Assembly (NCBI GenBank): GCA_034430895.1
Contig: DAOUDW010000025.1
Location: 1-35,224, forward strand
DNA: 35,224 nucleotides
From: WVZH01 sp034430895
GTDB lineage: Bacteria > Chloroflexota > Anaerolineae > Anaerolineales > E44-bin32
Direction of reading: 5' to 3'
Below the pieces are notes generated by a model, which saw nothing but the letters and a program-made list of their open reading frames with translations, made no database searches and was not told the DNA's origin. Shown in pieces: positions 6,994 through 15,626 of this stretch (the first letter of the stretch is position 1; each line of letters opens with the position of its first letter). Made by a program: the position numbers and the translations under genes.

Positions 6994-8010
6994 ATGAGCC
7001 AAGATTTCACGAAAGCCGTAGCCGCGCTGAACTCCGCCATGCAAGCATCGCAAAGCGGAGGCACATCCAATCGGGAGGTTCGAAGAATGAATAGACGATA
7101 TAATCCTGTACAATCTTTCATCCGCAATATCATCCGTTTGATCGCCATTGTTCCACTCTGGTGGCTGTTCGCACTGCCGGATTTCCAGAGCGCCTTTTCG
7201 GGGACGGCGGAAGTAACCTTGACACCATTTTTCTGGGGCATTGTAAAAACCATATTCATCATTTGGTTGAGTAATGTTCTGGCCAAGATCGTTTACATCC
7301 TGCCGGAATGGGAACGCATGGTGCTGTTGCGCCTGGGCAAGTCAGTTGGCACACGCGGACCGGGTTTATTCTTCGTACCACCTTTCCTGTATTCCATTGC
7401 CCGTATCATCGACATCCGCATCACCACGTACGAAGTTAAGGCCACGAAGACGCTCACGTGCGATAACATCCCCGTTGACGTGATCGCGGCGGTCGAACTT
7501 GAGGTCGAAGACCCCGAGCGAGCGGCTGTCCGTGTGCAAGACTATTGGAAGACCACGGAATGGGCTTCGATGGAAGCGTTGAAAAGCACCATCGGCGGCA
7601 ACGACTTGCGGCAATTGTTGAGCGAAACGGAGAAAATCGGCTCCATGCTTAAAGCCGAGATCGACTCGGCTGCCAAAGAATACGGCGTGAACGTCCGCGC
7701 TGTCCGTATCACGGACGTAACTGCCCCGCCTTCCCTGGTGGAAGAGTTGGCTGTGATTGCCCGCGCCGAACGCAGCTCCGAAGCCAAACGCATCCAGGCC
7801 AATGCCGAGAAAGAAGTCGCCATAGCCCTGGTCGAAGCCACAACTACGCTAGCCAACCAGGAAGGCACGATGGAACTGCGCCAAATCCAGGCCTTGCTGG
7901 AGATGTCCAAGGAAGAGAGTTCGATGATCATTATCTACCCCATGGACAGTCTCGGCAGCACGATCGCAGCAGCCACCGCCGGTGGTCGGGCAAGTCTGCC
8001 CAAGAGCTAA
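6994..8010 (+). CDS. SPFH/band-7 (stomatin/slipin-like) membrane protein
   Basis: The protein has 338 residues. ATG 6994 follows GGGAGGAAA and is preferred over an upstream frame opening at 6889. The first 40 residues are soluble. Two hydrophobic segments follow (about 43-65, IRLIAIVPLWWLFALPDF, and 85-110, FWGIVKTIFIIWLSNVLAKI). The SPFH domain then begins WERMVLLRLGKSVGTRGPGLFFVPP and includes IDIRITTYEV, TLTCDNIPVDV and VRAVRITDV. It ends in an alanine/glutamate-rich helix (EAKRIQANAEKEVAIA), as in stomatins and slipins, which assemble into membrane cages and often partner with an NfeD protease; no nfeD is visible here. The long N-terminal part with two membrane segments is larger than in simple slipins. 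Confidence 0.88.
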   Translation: MSQDFTKAVAALNSAMQASQSGGTSNREVRRMNRRYNPVQSFIRNIIRLIAIVPLWWLFALPDFQSAFSGTAEVTLTPFFWGIVKTIFIIWLSNVLAKIVYILPEWERMVLLRLGKSVGTRGPGLFFVPPFLYSIARIIDIRITTYEVKATKTLTCDNIPVDVIAAVELEVEDPERAAVRVQDYWKTTEWASMEALKSTIGGNDLRQLLSETEKIGSMLKAEIDSAAKEYGVNVRAVRITDVTAPPSLVEELAVIARAERSSEAKRIQANAEKEVAIALVEATTTLANQEGTMELRQIQALLEMSKEESSMIIIYPMDSLGSTIAAATAGGRASLPKS

Positions 8011-8040
8011 GAAAGTGTAAAGCTACATTTAAAATTTCAA

Positions 8041-8076
8041 CGAAACGAGCCGCAAGTCATATAGCGGCTCGTTTCG
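8041..8076. terminator. Strong hairpin between convergent genes
   Basis: CGAAACGAGCCGC (8041-8053) and GCGGCTCGTTTCG (8064-8076) form a perfect 13-bp stem with a 10-base loop, 30 bases after the SPFH stop. There is no long T run, so it is either a weak bidirectional terminator or a 3'-end stabilising hairpin. Confidence 0.6.
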
Positions 8077-8200
8077 TGATCATGCGTAACATTGGTCCAA
8101 TTAGCAACCGACGAGCATCAAGATTCCATGGGTCGGGATTGGATGAACCTGTGGAATTTCGGTTTGGTGATTCCTGTCTTTACCGCACCTCGTAGTAGGA

Positions 8201-10669
8201 TCAGCCCGTGAAATACGAGAACCAACGGCCATCTTGAAGCGCCCATCCGCGCTCCCCAGTGGAACAATCCTCGAATTGCCACCAGATATAGCCATCCGTT
8301 TCGACTGGACCATCTACGATCTTCAGCAGCGTATACATGTCCTCCAATTCGAACACAGCCGGACTGGCAAAGCCCGCTTCTTCTCGCAGCTCCACCCCGA
8401 TCCCCTGCTCCGTGACTTCGTAAGCCGCACCGACATAGAATCCGATGACATCTGTCGAGCTGCCCCCGGAGAGGACAAATTGGCGTGACCACGAGGGAAG
8501 CAATGGCGCATTTGGCCCATCCAATCGTTCTCGCCAGGCTTCATCCGTCAATCGATCACTTCTCGGCTGGACGAATTCGTAATACGAATACACCCCTCCC
8601 TGTGCCACGTAGAATTTGCCGTCGAGGGGTACGACGACGAACATACGGTCCACGTAGCCGGTGGCGACCTCCAGGACACCGGGGTTGCCGCCGGCGACGG
8701 CAGCGACGATGGGCAGCGGCTCCATGGAGGCGCTCAGGCACTCATGCACCCCGAGACAGGATTGGATCAGCGCATATTCTTCAGCTGTCAGAATCTCCCC
8801 TGTCAATTCCTTGACGGCGAGATCGCCGAGCGCTTCAAATCGCTCTCCCAGATCCGCCATGCAGTTTTTCAGCCCGTCCAACGAATCTGGACGACACCAT
8901 CCATCTCCATAATTGGCGATCCCTCTTTGATTCAACCCTTCGGCAATCACTCTTGCTATGTAGGCCATACGATAGAAGGCCTCCGGATTTGCCTCCACGT
9001 ATCCCGGCGGTGGATCCGAATGACAGGGAGGACCGCCGCCACCTGCCCCTTCGGGCATTTTTACGTAGAGGATCGTGTCGTGCTTCAATTCCGCCCAGCT
9101 CCCCAGGCAGGTGTTCATCTCCCGTACCGCCCAGGCCTGTGTGTTCATAACGTTGGGAAAGGAGTCACCTTTCGGCGCCAATACTGGTAAGAAAGCATAA
9201 AGCCAGGCATCGTAAAATACAGACCGCCATTGCTCCGGAGTCTGCGCCTTAACGGTATCCTGCAGCATGCTCATTTGATCCAGATAGTACAGGTACTCAT
9301 CTTCTCCTAAGCCCAACAGGATATCCATTGCGGATTCCGAGCCCAGCGCGGCCATCACGTCAGGGCCTGTAGGCAGCCATCGAATGTCGCCATTCGGTTT
9401 AGCTTCGACGTTATCGAAAATGAGATTCTGCAGAATAAATGCGTCGATCGTAAAACGTTGTCCCAGGAAGCGCCAACCAACTAATTCCTCCGCATCTTCC
9501 AGATAATCCACAAAGAGGGAATTGATCCCGGGCTTTGGTAATCCTTCGCGTTTCGTCACGAATTGCGCCCACAGCGCGTCATTCGCCAGATCGATTACTG
9601 TGATGGAAGTGCCGTAGACTTCATCCATCAGCGCGGCAAACTCGGGAGGACCCGGATCATCGGTCGGTCCGATGAGGAACGCGAGTACCTCGTCCAACTC
9701 CGCCCACGCATCGGCTGCGCTCCGCCCACCAACCTGTGCACGACGCAGCGCCAGGGTTACGAGCAGTGGAAGGCGCGAAGACTCTTCATCCTTCAAGGCA
9801 AAATTCACCCGACCCAACCAATTCATGGCTCGGAAATAGGCTTCGAGTTCAGGGTCACCGACGTAATGTCCTACCGGCCGGTAAGCCCCATAGTCGTCTT
9901 CGAAATCCGGGAAGAGAACAGACTCTTGTTTACCACCTTCGGCCATAATTTGATCAATCTGCGCCTCGACGATGTCTGCCACACTTGCATCGACCTCCGC
10001 ATCCGGATCGAGAAGCTTTAATGCCACCGATAAATAAGCGATCGCCTTTTCTAAATCATCCTCCACGACGGTCCCTTCCAAATCGGTTGCGTATTCTTGC
10101 AGCTCGGTCAGCGTGACTTGTGCAATATCGATTACCGAATCACCTAATTGCTCCTTCTCGAGCGCTTTAAGCATGTCATCAAACGTCAGGTGCAGCGCGT
10201 GAAAAGCGGCATCCGTGGTGAGGTAATAAGGTTGACCATTTCGCTCGGAGACCGTTCCCCGAATGGATGCAAATTGACTTTCCTGGCTATGCATCACGAC
10301 GAAGCCGTGTTCCAGCAAGAATTCATCTTGTTCTTCGGTTAGCCCGTTGAGCACGAAACGATTAACGATCAGGTCGAAATCCATCGGCAGCGAATAATCC
10401 AAACCTTGATATGGTATGGGCTCCCAACTGCTCGTATCGAACTGGGCAAATGGGTCATCAAGATTGACCTCGAAAGGCGCGAGGGCCAATGCTTGCGGAG
10501 TGGATTCGTCCGGCGTGACTTCACTGGTTTCAGTCGCTGCTACCGGGACGGTTGAACTCGCAGCCGGCGTCAGCCCCGTTTCAACAGACGGGGTCACTCC
10601 ACCGCGACAATTCACAAGAAGACCAATACCAATAACAACCCCAAGAAGTAATTTATAGAATCGTTTCAT
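8201..10669 (-). CDS. DUF3160 family lipoprotein
   Basis: This 822-residue exported protein starts at ATG 10669 behind AGGAGGG. Residues 1-21 are a lipoprotein signal (KRFYKLLLGVVIGIGLLVNC, lipid Cys at 21). A Thr/Ser-rich linker runs to about residue 60. The long DUF3160 region follows, with FVLNGLTEEQDEFLLEHGFVV, YYLTTDAAFHALHLTFDDML, LNSLFVDYLEDAEELVGWRFL-like text and RQFVLSGGSSTD near the end. The last about 45 residues (YIWWQFEDCSTGERGWALQDGRW) look like an SH3-type module. DUF3160 proteins are extracytoplasmic and of unknown function; they are frequent in Chloroflexota. No operon partner is visible: the next gene upstream is divergent. Confidence 0.85.
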   Translation of the reverse strand: MKRFYKLLLGVVIGIGLLVNCRGGVTPSVETGLTPAASSTVPVAATETSEVTPDESTPQALALAPFEVNLDDPFAQFDTSSWEPIPYQGLDYSLPMDFDLIVNRFVLNGLTEEQDEFLLEHGFVVMHSQESQFASIRGTVSERNGQPYYLTTDAAFHALHLTFDDMLKALEKEQLGDSVIDIAQVTLTELQEYATDLEGTVVEDDLEKAIAYLSVALKLLDPDAEVDASVADIVEAQIDQIMAEGGKQESVLFPDFEDDYGAYRPVGHYVGDPELEAYFRAMNWLGRVNFALKDEESSRLPLLVTLALRRAQVGGRSAADAWAELDEVLAFLIGPTDDPGPPEFAALMDEVYGTSITVIDLANDALWAQFVTKREGLPKPGINSLFVDYLEDAEELVGWRFLGQRFTIDAFILQNLIFDNVEAKPNGDIRWLPTGPDVMAALGSESAMDILLGLGEDEYLYYLDQMSMLQDTVKAQTPEQWRSVFYDAWLYAFLPVLAPKGDSFPNVMNTQAWAVREMNTCLGSWAELKHDTILYVKMPEGAGGGGPPCHSDPPPGYVEANPEAFYRMAYIARVIAEGLNQRGIANYGDGWCRPDSLDGLKNCMADLGERFEALGDLAVKELTGEILTAEEYALIQSCLGVHECLSASMEPLPIVAAVAGGNPGVLEVATGYVDRMFVVVPLDGKFYVAQGGVYSYYEFVQPRSDRLTDEAWRERLDGPNAPLLPSWSRQFVLSGGSSTDVIGFYVGAAYEVTEQGIGVELREEAGFASPAVFELEDMYTLLKIVDGPVETDGYIWWQFEDCSTGERGWALQDGRWFSYFTG

Positions 10670-10918
10670 CGCTCCCTCCTGCGAATAACAATGATTGTCA
10701 AGGCACTATCAGAGATTGAGCAATCCTGCTCACCTGCGGATCACCCCACTACTACGTGCACCCCACTCTCGTAGGTACTCTATGCCTTAATAATATACAA
10801 CATTAATTGAATATGGTATGGACCCTCTCGTGAGAAATGACGCTTCTCGAAATTCCGGCAGGCTTTCAAGAAACAAGTAAAATAAACCTTGATTCGATGG
10901 ACAAGTAGGGAGTACGCA

Positions 10919-11686
10919 ATGCAGGAAAATCGAGTGTCACGCAGGACTATCATCGCGCCGTTCGTGCTCTTGCTCGCAGCTCTCGCCTGTGAGTTTCCGG
11001 GTGGCACCGCAACGCCAAACAAACCGGTAGTCAGCGATACGCCATCACTCACCACAGCCTCACCGACAGAAACCTTAACTGCACCAACGGAGACAGCGAC
11101 ACTCGCGCCCCCAACCCCAACGGATACCCTGGCCCCACTCAGCGCTACGTCCACAACTTCCCCCTGGGTATTTGTCAGCGGGACGTGGTCGGGATGTGTA
11201 ACTTCATCAGGTACCCCTACGACAACCGGCCCTTGCACCAGTGCGATGGGTCCCTTCAACACGCTGTATCTGCAGTCCACCTGCGTTATCGGCCAACATT
11301 GCGGCAATTACGTCAAAGGTGCCTTTGAGAGTGAATTCATCCTGCTGAGATTAACCCTGATCGGTATTGATGGCTCGACGATCTGGATGCACGGAGATGC
11401 AGGCAGCGGCATGTTCGCCTGGGCCAGCACCGATGTGAAGATCAAGCGCGTGGGAGGTAATGTCCGGGTTACGGAGATCTCCGGATCAGGAGACGTCTCG
11501 CTGCTCCCACCTGGCTGCGATCCGATCATTAAAACGAAAAACCACTATCGGTTGTTACGAACACATACCCTAGCGCAGAACTCGCGGTTTATATCAAATC
11601 CAAAGCAACGAAAAATTAATATTGGTAACCGCGTTCATGGTTGCCAATCGTTGTTCCGATGCCAGACAGTTCGACTCGATCTCTGA
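10919..11686 (+). CDS. Hypothetical lipoprotein with Thr-rich linker
   Basis: The protein has 255 residues from ATG 10919 (TAGGGAG upstream). It begins with a lipoprotein signal, RRTIIAPFVLLLAALAC, then a proline/threonine linker to about residue 85. A compact cysteine-containing domain follows: WVFVSGTWSGCVTSS, GPFNTLYLQSTCVIGQHCGN, ESEFILLRLTLIGIDGSTIWMHG, and ISGSGDVSLLPPGC. I do not recognise this domain. The last 40 residues are basic and low in hydrophobic pattern, unlike the domain before, and may be read-through of a decayed end. It is divergent from the DUF3160 gene. Role unknown; probably a surface lipoprotein. Confidence 0.65.
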   Translation: MQENRVSRRTIIAPFVLLLAALACEFPGGTATPNKPVVSDTPSLTTASPTETLTAPTETATLAPPTPTDTLAPLSATSTTSPWVFVSGTWSGCVTSSGTPTTTGPCTSAMGPFNTLYLQSTCVIGQHCGNYVKGAFESEFILLRLTLIGIDGSTIWMHGDAGSGMFAWASTDVKIKRVGGNVRVTEISGSGDVSLLPPGCDPIIKTKNHYRLLRTHTLAQNSRFISNPKQRKINIGNRVHGCQSLFRCQTVRLDL

Positions 11687-11812
11687 TCTGCTTTGCTTTA
11701 TGAAATATTGTCTGTCTGGAAACCGTCATGCCAGCGTCCAGCAAGTGCTTGCAGAATCCGCTATCAATAAGGGGGAAATTCGCAAGTATGATATCTCAAA
11801 ATCGAGGTGACC

Positions 11813-12622
11813 ATGAAATCACAAAATACAAACCTGGAAAAACCCATTGGTACGAGCGATTGGTATAACTTTGTGGCTATGTTGACGGACGCGCTTCCAC
11901 ACGTACACCCCGGTGGCAAGGAAGCCACACGCGCTTTGCTGGATAAACTACCCCTGGACACATCCGAACGGATACTCGACGCAGGTTGTGGTCCGGGCAG
12001 TACTGCCTGTCTGATTGCCAGAGCACATGGCATTCAGGTTTTTGGTGTCGATATCGCCGAAGCCATGATCGAGAAAGCCAACTCGCGCGCACAGGGAATG
12101 GGTCTCGCGGATCGGGTAGATTTTCGAGTGGCAGATATTTGCGACCTGCCATTCGAAGACGAATTCTTCGATGGCGTTCTTCTCGAATCCGTTTTGACAC
12201 CGCTGCCCGGGGATAAAAACAAGGCTCTACTCGAAATCCGTCGGGTGGTCAAACCAGGCGGCTGGATCGCTGCCAATGAAGCTATCATCCATCCCGATGC
12301 ACCAGAAAGCTTCATGGATGCAATGCGCGAGCATCCGGCCTTCCATGGGCATTTCACAGCGGATTCGTTGCGAAAATTGTTCGAGTATGCAAACTTACAC
12401 ATAACCCATGCAGAAGAACGACAACAAGCAGACACACCGAACGTGATGAAAGAAATGGGCTGCCGAGGTTTGATATCTTTCATGCTGAAAACCTATCCCA
12501 AACTGGCGCTGCGCTTGATTCGGGACGCAAACCTGCGCAAGGTGCAAAGCCTTGACGACCAGATCACAAAAGAAGGCCAGGAATACTCAGGGTGTATGCT
12601 GATCGTGGGAGAGAAGGTGTAA
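11813..12622 (+). CDS. Class I SAM-dependent methyltransferase
   Basis: The protein has 269 residues. ATG 11813 is preferred, with GAGG five bases upstream; a GTG two codons earlier is possible. The Rossmann core is clear: motif I ILDAGCGPGS (about 54-63), the acidic end of strand 2 at VFGVDIAEAM (Asp80), VDFRVADICDLPF with Asp in motif II, and LLEIRRVVKPGGWIAANE as motif III. This is a small-molecule type class I methyltransferase (methyltransf_11/25-like). The C-terminal lid (HAEERQQADTPNVMKEMGCR, then MLKTYPKLALRLIR) should set the substrate, which I cannot name. It stands alone between a lipoprotein and a convergent GyrI-like gene. Confidence 0.87.
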   Translation: MKSQNTNLEKPIGTSDWYNFVAMLTDALPHVHPGGKEATRALLDKLPLDTSERILDAGCGPGSTACLIARAHGIQVFGVDIAEAMIEKANSRAQGMGLADRVDFRVADICDLPFEDEFFDGVLLESVLTPLPGDKNKALLEIRRVVKPGGWIAANEAIIHPDAPESFMDAMREHPAFHGHFTADSLRKLFEYANLHITHAEERQQADTPNVMKEMGCRGLISFMLKTYPKLALRLIRDANLRKVQSLDDQITKEGQEYSGCMLIVGEKV

Positions 12623-12716
12623 GCGGGTACACACACCAGATTCGGAGTAGCTGCCAGTAATCACAACCTCACGCAAAATTGCGACGGACCTTTCGGGCAA
12701 CCCAACGATCGGAAAT

Positions 12717-12771
12717 AAAAAGGGCTTCTTCGTCGGCCTACGCATGGCGTGGGAGCTTGTAGAAGAAGCCC
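12717..12771 (-). terminator. Terminator of the GyrI-like gene
   Basis: GGGCTTCTTC (12722-12731) pairs with GAAGAAGCCC (12762-12771), with a second nested stem (CCTACGC/GCGTGGG) inside. On the minus strand it is followed by a T run (complement of AAAA at 12717-12721). It lies 27 bases after the GyrI-like stop codon. Confidence 0.8.
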
Positions 12772-12797
12772 TCCCCCCTTCAGTGCTCAACTGCAAC

Positions 12798-13262
12798 CTA
12801 TTGGTCTTTCAAAGGTAAAAGGATCTGCGTTTGCAGCTTGTCCTGGGGCGTATGCTCGGGATCGTTCAAATAGAACTCGTAAGAAACTCCGGCACACTGT
12901 TGACCCTTTTCTTGAAGCCAAGCTTTCAGTGCGTTGTACGGCAGCTCGAAATCTTTATAAGGTCCGGTATAAAGACAGGATGCATACTTCCCACCCGGAA
13001 TCTCTCTTCCCTCGATTTCTCCCTCCCCTTGCACTGCTTCTTTTACAGGAAAGCCAATCTCGACATCTAAATCCTGCATGTCCATGTTGTAGTATGCCGC
13101 AAAGGGTGGTCCCGCGGGTTGAACCCCGATCTTTCCCAGATATTGCATCAACTTGCCGAAGGTTTGCCCCATCAAGACGGGAAGCTCCGAGACGCTTGTT
13201 CGTGTGCGGATTGAAGCTGCAGCCTGCACGGGTCTTTCGATAATTTCCATCGGGTAACTCAT
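12798..13262 (-). CDS. GyrI-like / effector-binding domain protein
   Basis: This 154-residue protein starts at ATG 13262 behind AAGGAG. It is a free-standing GyrI-like (AraC effector-binding, SHV) domain: MEIIERPVQAAASIRTRTSV, GPPFAAYYNMDMQDLDVEIGFPV, GREIPGGKYASCLYTGPYKDF, YNALKAWLQEKGQQ and SYEFYLNDPEHTP. No DNA-binding domain is present. Such domains bind small hydrophobic compounds; in E. coli SbmC/GyrI a related domain protects DNA gyrase and is SOS-induced. Here a near-consensus promoter (13392-13420) carries a perfect 26-bp palindrome over its -10 region, so expression is probably repressor-controlled. The ligand is unknown. Confidence 0.85.
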   Translation of the reverse strand: MSYPMEIIERPVQAAASIRTRTSVSELPVLMGQTFGKLMQYLGKIGVQPAGPPFAAYYNMDMQDLDVEIGFPVKEAVQGEGEIEGREIPGGKYASCLYTGPYKDFELPYNALKAWLQEKGQQCAGVSYEFYLNDPEHTPQDKLQTQILLPLKDQ

Positions 13263-13371
13263 ATTCTTTTCTCCTTATATAGCTCGCCTGATAACACGAC
13301 GAGAAGATTCGGTCTTTCGAGTAACGATTGCAGGTTCTTCAAGCAGATCGCTACAATGACCATTAGTTGAT

Positions 13372-13397
13372 AGAATAGAACAATTGTTCTATTCTAA
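13372..13397. promoter_or_regulatory. Perfect 26-bp palindromic operator
   Basis: The half-site TAGAATAGAACAA is followed directly by its reverse complement, with no spacer or mismatch. The core is GAAC-AATT-GTTC. It covers the -10 box and start site of the GyrI-like promoter on the minus strand. On the plus strand it fills the spacer of a second candidate promoter (TTGATA 13368-13373, N17, TATTCT 13391-13396) pointing at the secreted hydrolase gene. Which repressor binds is not visible here. Confidence 0.8.
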
Positions 13398-13420
13398 TAA
13401 TCCTGATCCAACCTGTCAAG
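13392..13420 (-). promoter_or_regulatory. Promoter of the GyrI-like gene
   Basis: On the minus strand TTGACA (13420-13415) is a perfect -35 box; after 17 bases comes TAGAAT (13397-13392), a 5/6 match to TATAAT. Transcription would start near 13385, inside the palindrome, with a leader of about 120 bases. Confidence 0.75.
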
Positions 13421-13523
13421 ACCTTATAAAACGAGTTCGGAAAAAGGATGGACTTTCCCAACCCGTCAGGCTGCGCTATGATGAGCGAAATAAACCGCTC
13501 GCTCGAACTGAGGAGGTTGAGTT

Positions 13524-15161
13524 ATGATGTCAAAACAAGCACGAAAATTTCAATGGTCGTTGATCCTCGTTACAGTTCTCCTTCTCGGTGGAATCCCTCT
13601 CCCCAGCGCACCACAGTCACAAGGGCTCGATCCCGCCTCGCCCGACGAGGTCGTCAAATTGATTTTCATCCATCACTCCTGCGGTGAGAATTGGTTGAAC
13701 GACGACCATGGCGGTCTCGCCAATGCCCTCCAGGAGAACAATTACTTCGTCAGTGACACCAATTACGGATGGGGACCGGATGGCATCGGCGACAGCACGG
13801 ACATACCCAACTGGTTGATCTGGTTTCGCAGCGAAGAGACCGCTCGCTACACCCAGGCGCTCTACGGAGAAAGCGATCAAAATGCCCCGTACTCCCGATT
13901 CTTGGATGATCCTGGTGGTGAAAACCAGGTCATTATGTTCAAATCATGCTTCCCAAATTCTGAATTGGGAGGGCAGCCAGATGACCCAGCCGGCACATAT
14001 GAAGACCTGACGGTTGCTGGCGCGAAGTATGTGTACAACGAGCTGCTCCATTATTTCCGTACACGTCCGGACAAACTGTTCGTCGTCATCACCGCACCGC
14101 CGGTTTCCAACTCTTCGCTTGCGGAAAACGCACGTACCTTCAACCTCTGGCTGGTGAATGATTGGCTGCAGGAAAATAATTATGCCCTCAACAATGTAGC
14201 CGTCTTCGATTTTTACAACGTACTCACCGGCCCGGACAATCATCATCGTTTCGTCAATGGCATAGTCGAGTACACCTACACTTCCGGAATGAACACCCTA
14301 TACTATCCTTCCTCGCCAGGTGACGATCACCCATCCGAAGCAGGAAACCGGAAAGCCACCGAAGAGTTCGTGCCCCTGCTGAATGTCTACTATCATCTTT
14401 GGCAGAGCGATCCAGCATCATCCTCAGCGCCGCAAGACAGCGCGCCTCCCGCAGACGTAGAAGAACCACAACCGGAGCATCCTCGAGCGGCAATCTCCGC
14501 TGAATGGATCGACGATTTCGAAACGGATGGCTACAACCTCGGCACGGAATGGGAATCCTACATGGGCGCTGAAGCAGGCACGCAAATCCAGTGCGCCTCG
14601 GCAGCAGGAAATTCACACAATGGATCGTCGGCACTCGAGATAAACTTCGAGGTGCCTGCGGAAGGCTGGGCGACTTGCATCCAAAGCTACGGTGAAGCTC
14701 AGGACTGGAGTGCAGCCGATGGCATCAGCTTCTATGCTTCGGCCGAACCGGCCAACCTGCCTTACGACATGCACCTGTACGTCGGCTGGAATGAAACCCT
14801 GGAAACCTACGTTGCCCACATCGAAGGCGCAACGCAATGGGCCCAGGTCGACTTGCCCTGGGAGGCCTTCACACGTGTGGCCTGGGAGCCGAACGGCGGT
14901 GCGACCTTCGCAGCAATGGACCAGATATCCGGCCTGGGCTTCGGCTTCGAAGGCGATCCCTCCGCCTATCAGGGCACACTTTGGGCGGATGATCTACGCT
15001 TGATGATCGAGGAAACAGCCGCAGTTGAAGCGCAAGAAGCTCCGGAGTCGAAGGCGCAGGAGTCAGACGGAGGTCCTTGCCTGAGCGCTTTTCTGCTGCC
15101 CATCGCTGCGTTGGGTATTTTCATGAAGCGCCAGATGGGGAGGACGAGTTTCAAATTCTAG
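13524..15161 (+). CDS. Secreted SGNH-like hydrolase with CBM11/CIA30-like module
   Basis: The protein has 545 residues from ATG 13524, behind AGGAGG (an ATG one codon later is equally possible). A signal peptide spans about residues 8-33. The first domain (about 43-295) begins VVKLIFIHHSCGENWLND, with a candidate nucleophile Ser52, and ends SPGDDHPSEAGNRKATEEF, whose Asp/His near 267-269 resembles SGNH block V. A proline/alanine linker follows. The second domain (about 325-500) starts WIDDFETDGYNLGTEW and has VDLPWEAFTRVAW and TLWADDLRLMIEE, the pattern of CBM11/CIA30 beta-sandwiches. The end (GGPCLSAFLLPIAALGIF then MKRQ) looks like a cell-surface sorting tail. Probable role: a surface esterase or deacylase on polysaccharide; substrate unknown. 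Confidence 0.7.
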   Translation: MMSKQARKFQWSLILVTVLLLGGIPLPSAPQSQGLDPASPDEVVKLIFIHHSCGENWLNDDHGGLANALQENNYFVSDTNYGWGPDGIGDSTDIPNWLIWFRSEETARYTQALYGESDQNAPYSRFLDDPGGENQVIMFKSCFPNSELGGQPDDPAGTYEDLTVAGAKYVYNELLHYFRTRPDKLFVVITAPPVSNSSLAENARTFNLWLVNDWLQENNYALNNVAVFDFYNVLTGPDNHHRFVNGIVEYTYTSGMNTLYYPSSPGDDHPSEAGNRKATEEFVPLLNVYYHLWQSDPASSSAPQDSAPPADVEEPQPEHPRAAISAEWIDDFETDGYNLGTEWESYMGAEAGTQIQCASAAGNSHNGSSALEINFEVPAEGWATCIQSYGEAQDWSAADGISFYASAEPANLPYDMHLYVGWNETLETYVAHIEGATQWAQVDLPWEAFTRVAWEPNGGATFAAMDQISGLGFGFEGDPSAYQGTLWADDLRLMIEETAAVEAQEAPESKAQESDGGPCLSAFLLPIAALGIFMKRQMGRTSFKF

Positions 15162-15626
15162 ATTCGCTCCAAGAGTACAAAATGGATAACTGTAGGGGCG
15201 GCTCGCGAACCGCCCCTACACGGCACATAGTTAGAATGGTTGTTGATTTTCTGCATTCCAGCGGGAATTGTTTTTTTAGAGTTTATCCCACGTGGTTGCC
15301 TTGGTTATTAGGGGGGTCACAGTTAACAGTTCTTGATCACCGCACGATCCGTGGTCCCTGAGAGATTTCCCCCAAGGCTGCCTGACGATCTTTGTAGACA
15401 GCCACTTCTCATGCGATGATCCTTCATGGCCACAATCCGGCGCGCGGCGACTTAATAAAATCTCCACATCAGAATGCTCGCACAGCGATCACAACACGCG
15501 AAATTCGATGATCCCCTAACCAAGCAAGAAGACACGCTGTCACAATACTGTCCTCAAGCGGACATCTTTCCGTCACATCGCATTGATAAACTGCTTTCAT
15601 CTTGAAGGACTTCAGGAGATGAGAAG
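15162..15626. other. Intergenic region with dispersed repeat
   Basis: These 465 bases hold a repeat copy (15191-15270) and about 350 bases in which I see no gene. The promoter of the PstS-like gene should be near its end, but I cannot fix one. Confidence 0.5.
15191..15270 (-). repeat. Dispersed hairpin repeat, copy 1
   Basis: It starts with a perfect 11-bp hairpin: TGTAGGGGCGG (15191-15201) and CCGCCCCTACA (15210-15220). The flanking bases to 15270, read on the minus strand, match 20581-20640 on the plus strand with about five differences in 60 bases, including the shared blocks TGGAATGCAGAAAATCAACA and ATGTGCCGTGTAGGGGCG. The two copies are in opposite orientation about 5.4 kb apart. Confidence 0.85.

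Noticed and set aside
11622..11810. 62-codon frame between the lipoprotein and the methyltransferase
   Set aside because: There is no ribosome binding site or recognisable pattern, and it overlaps the end of the lipoprotein frame.
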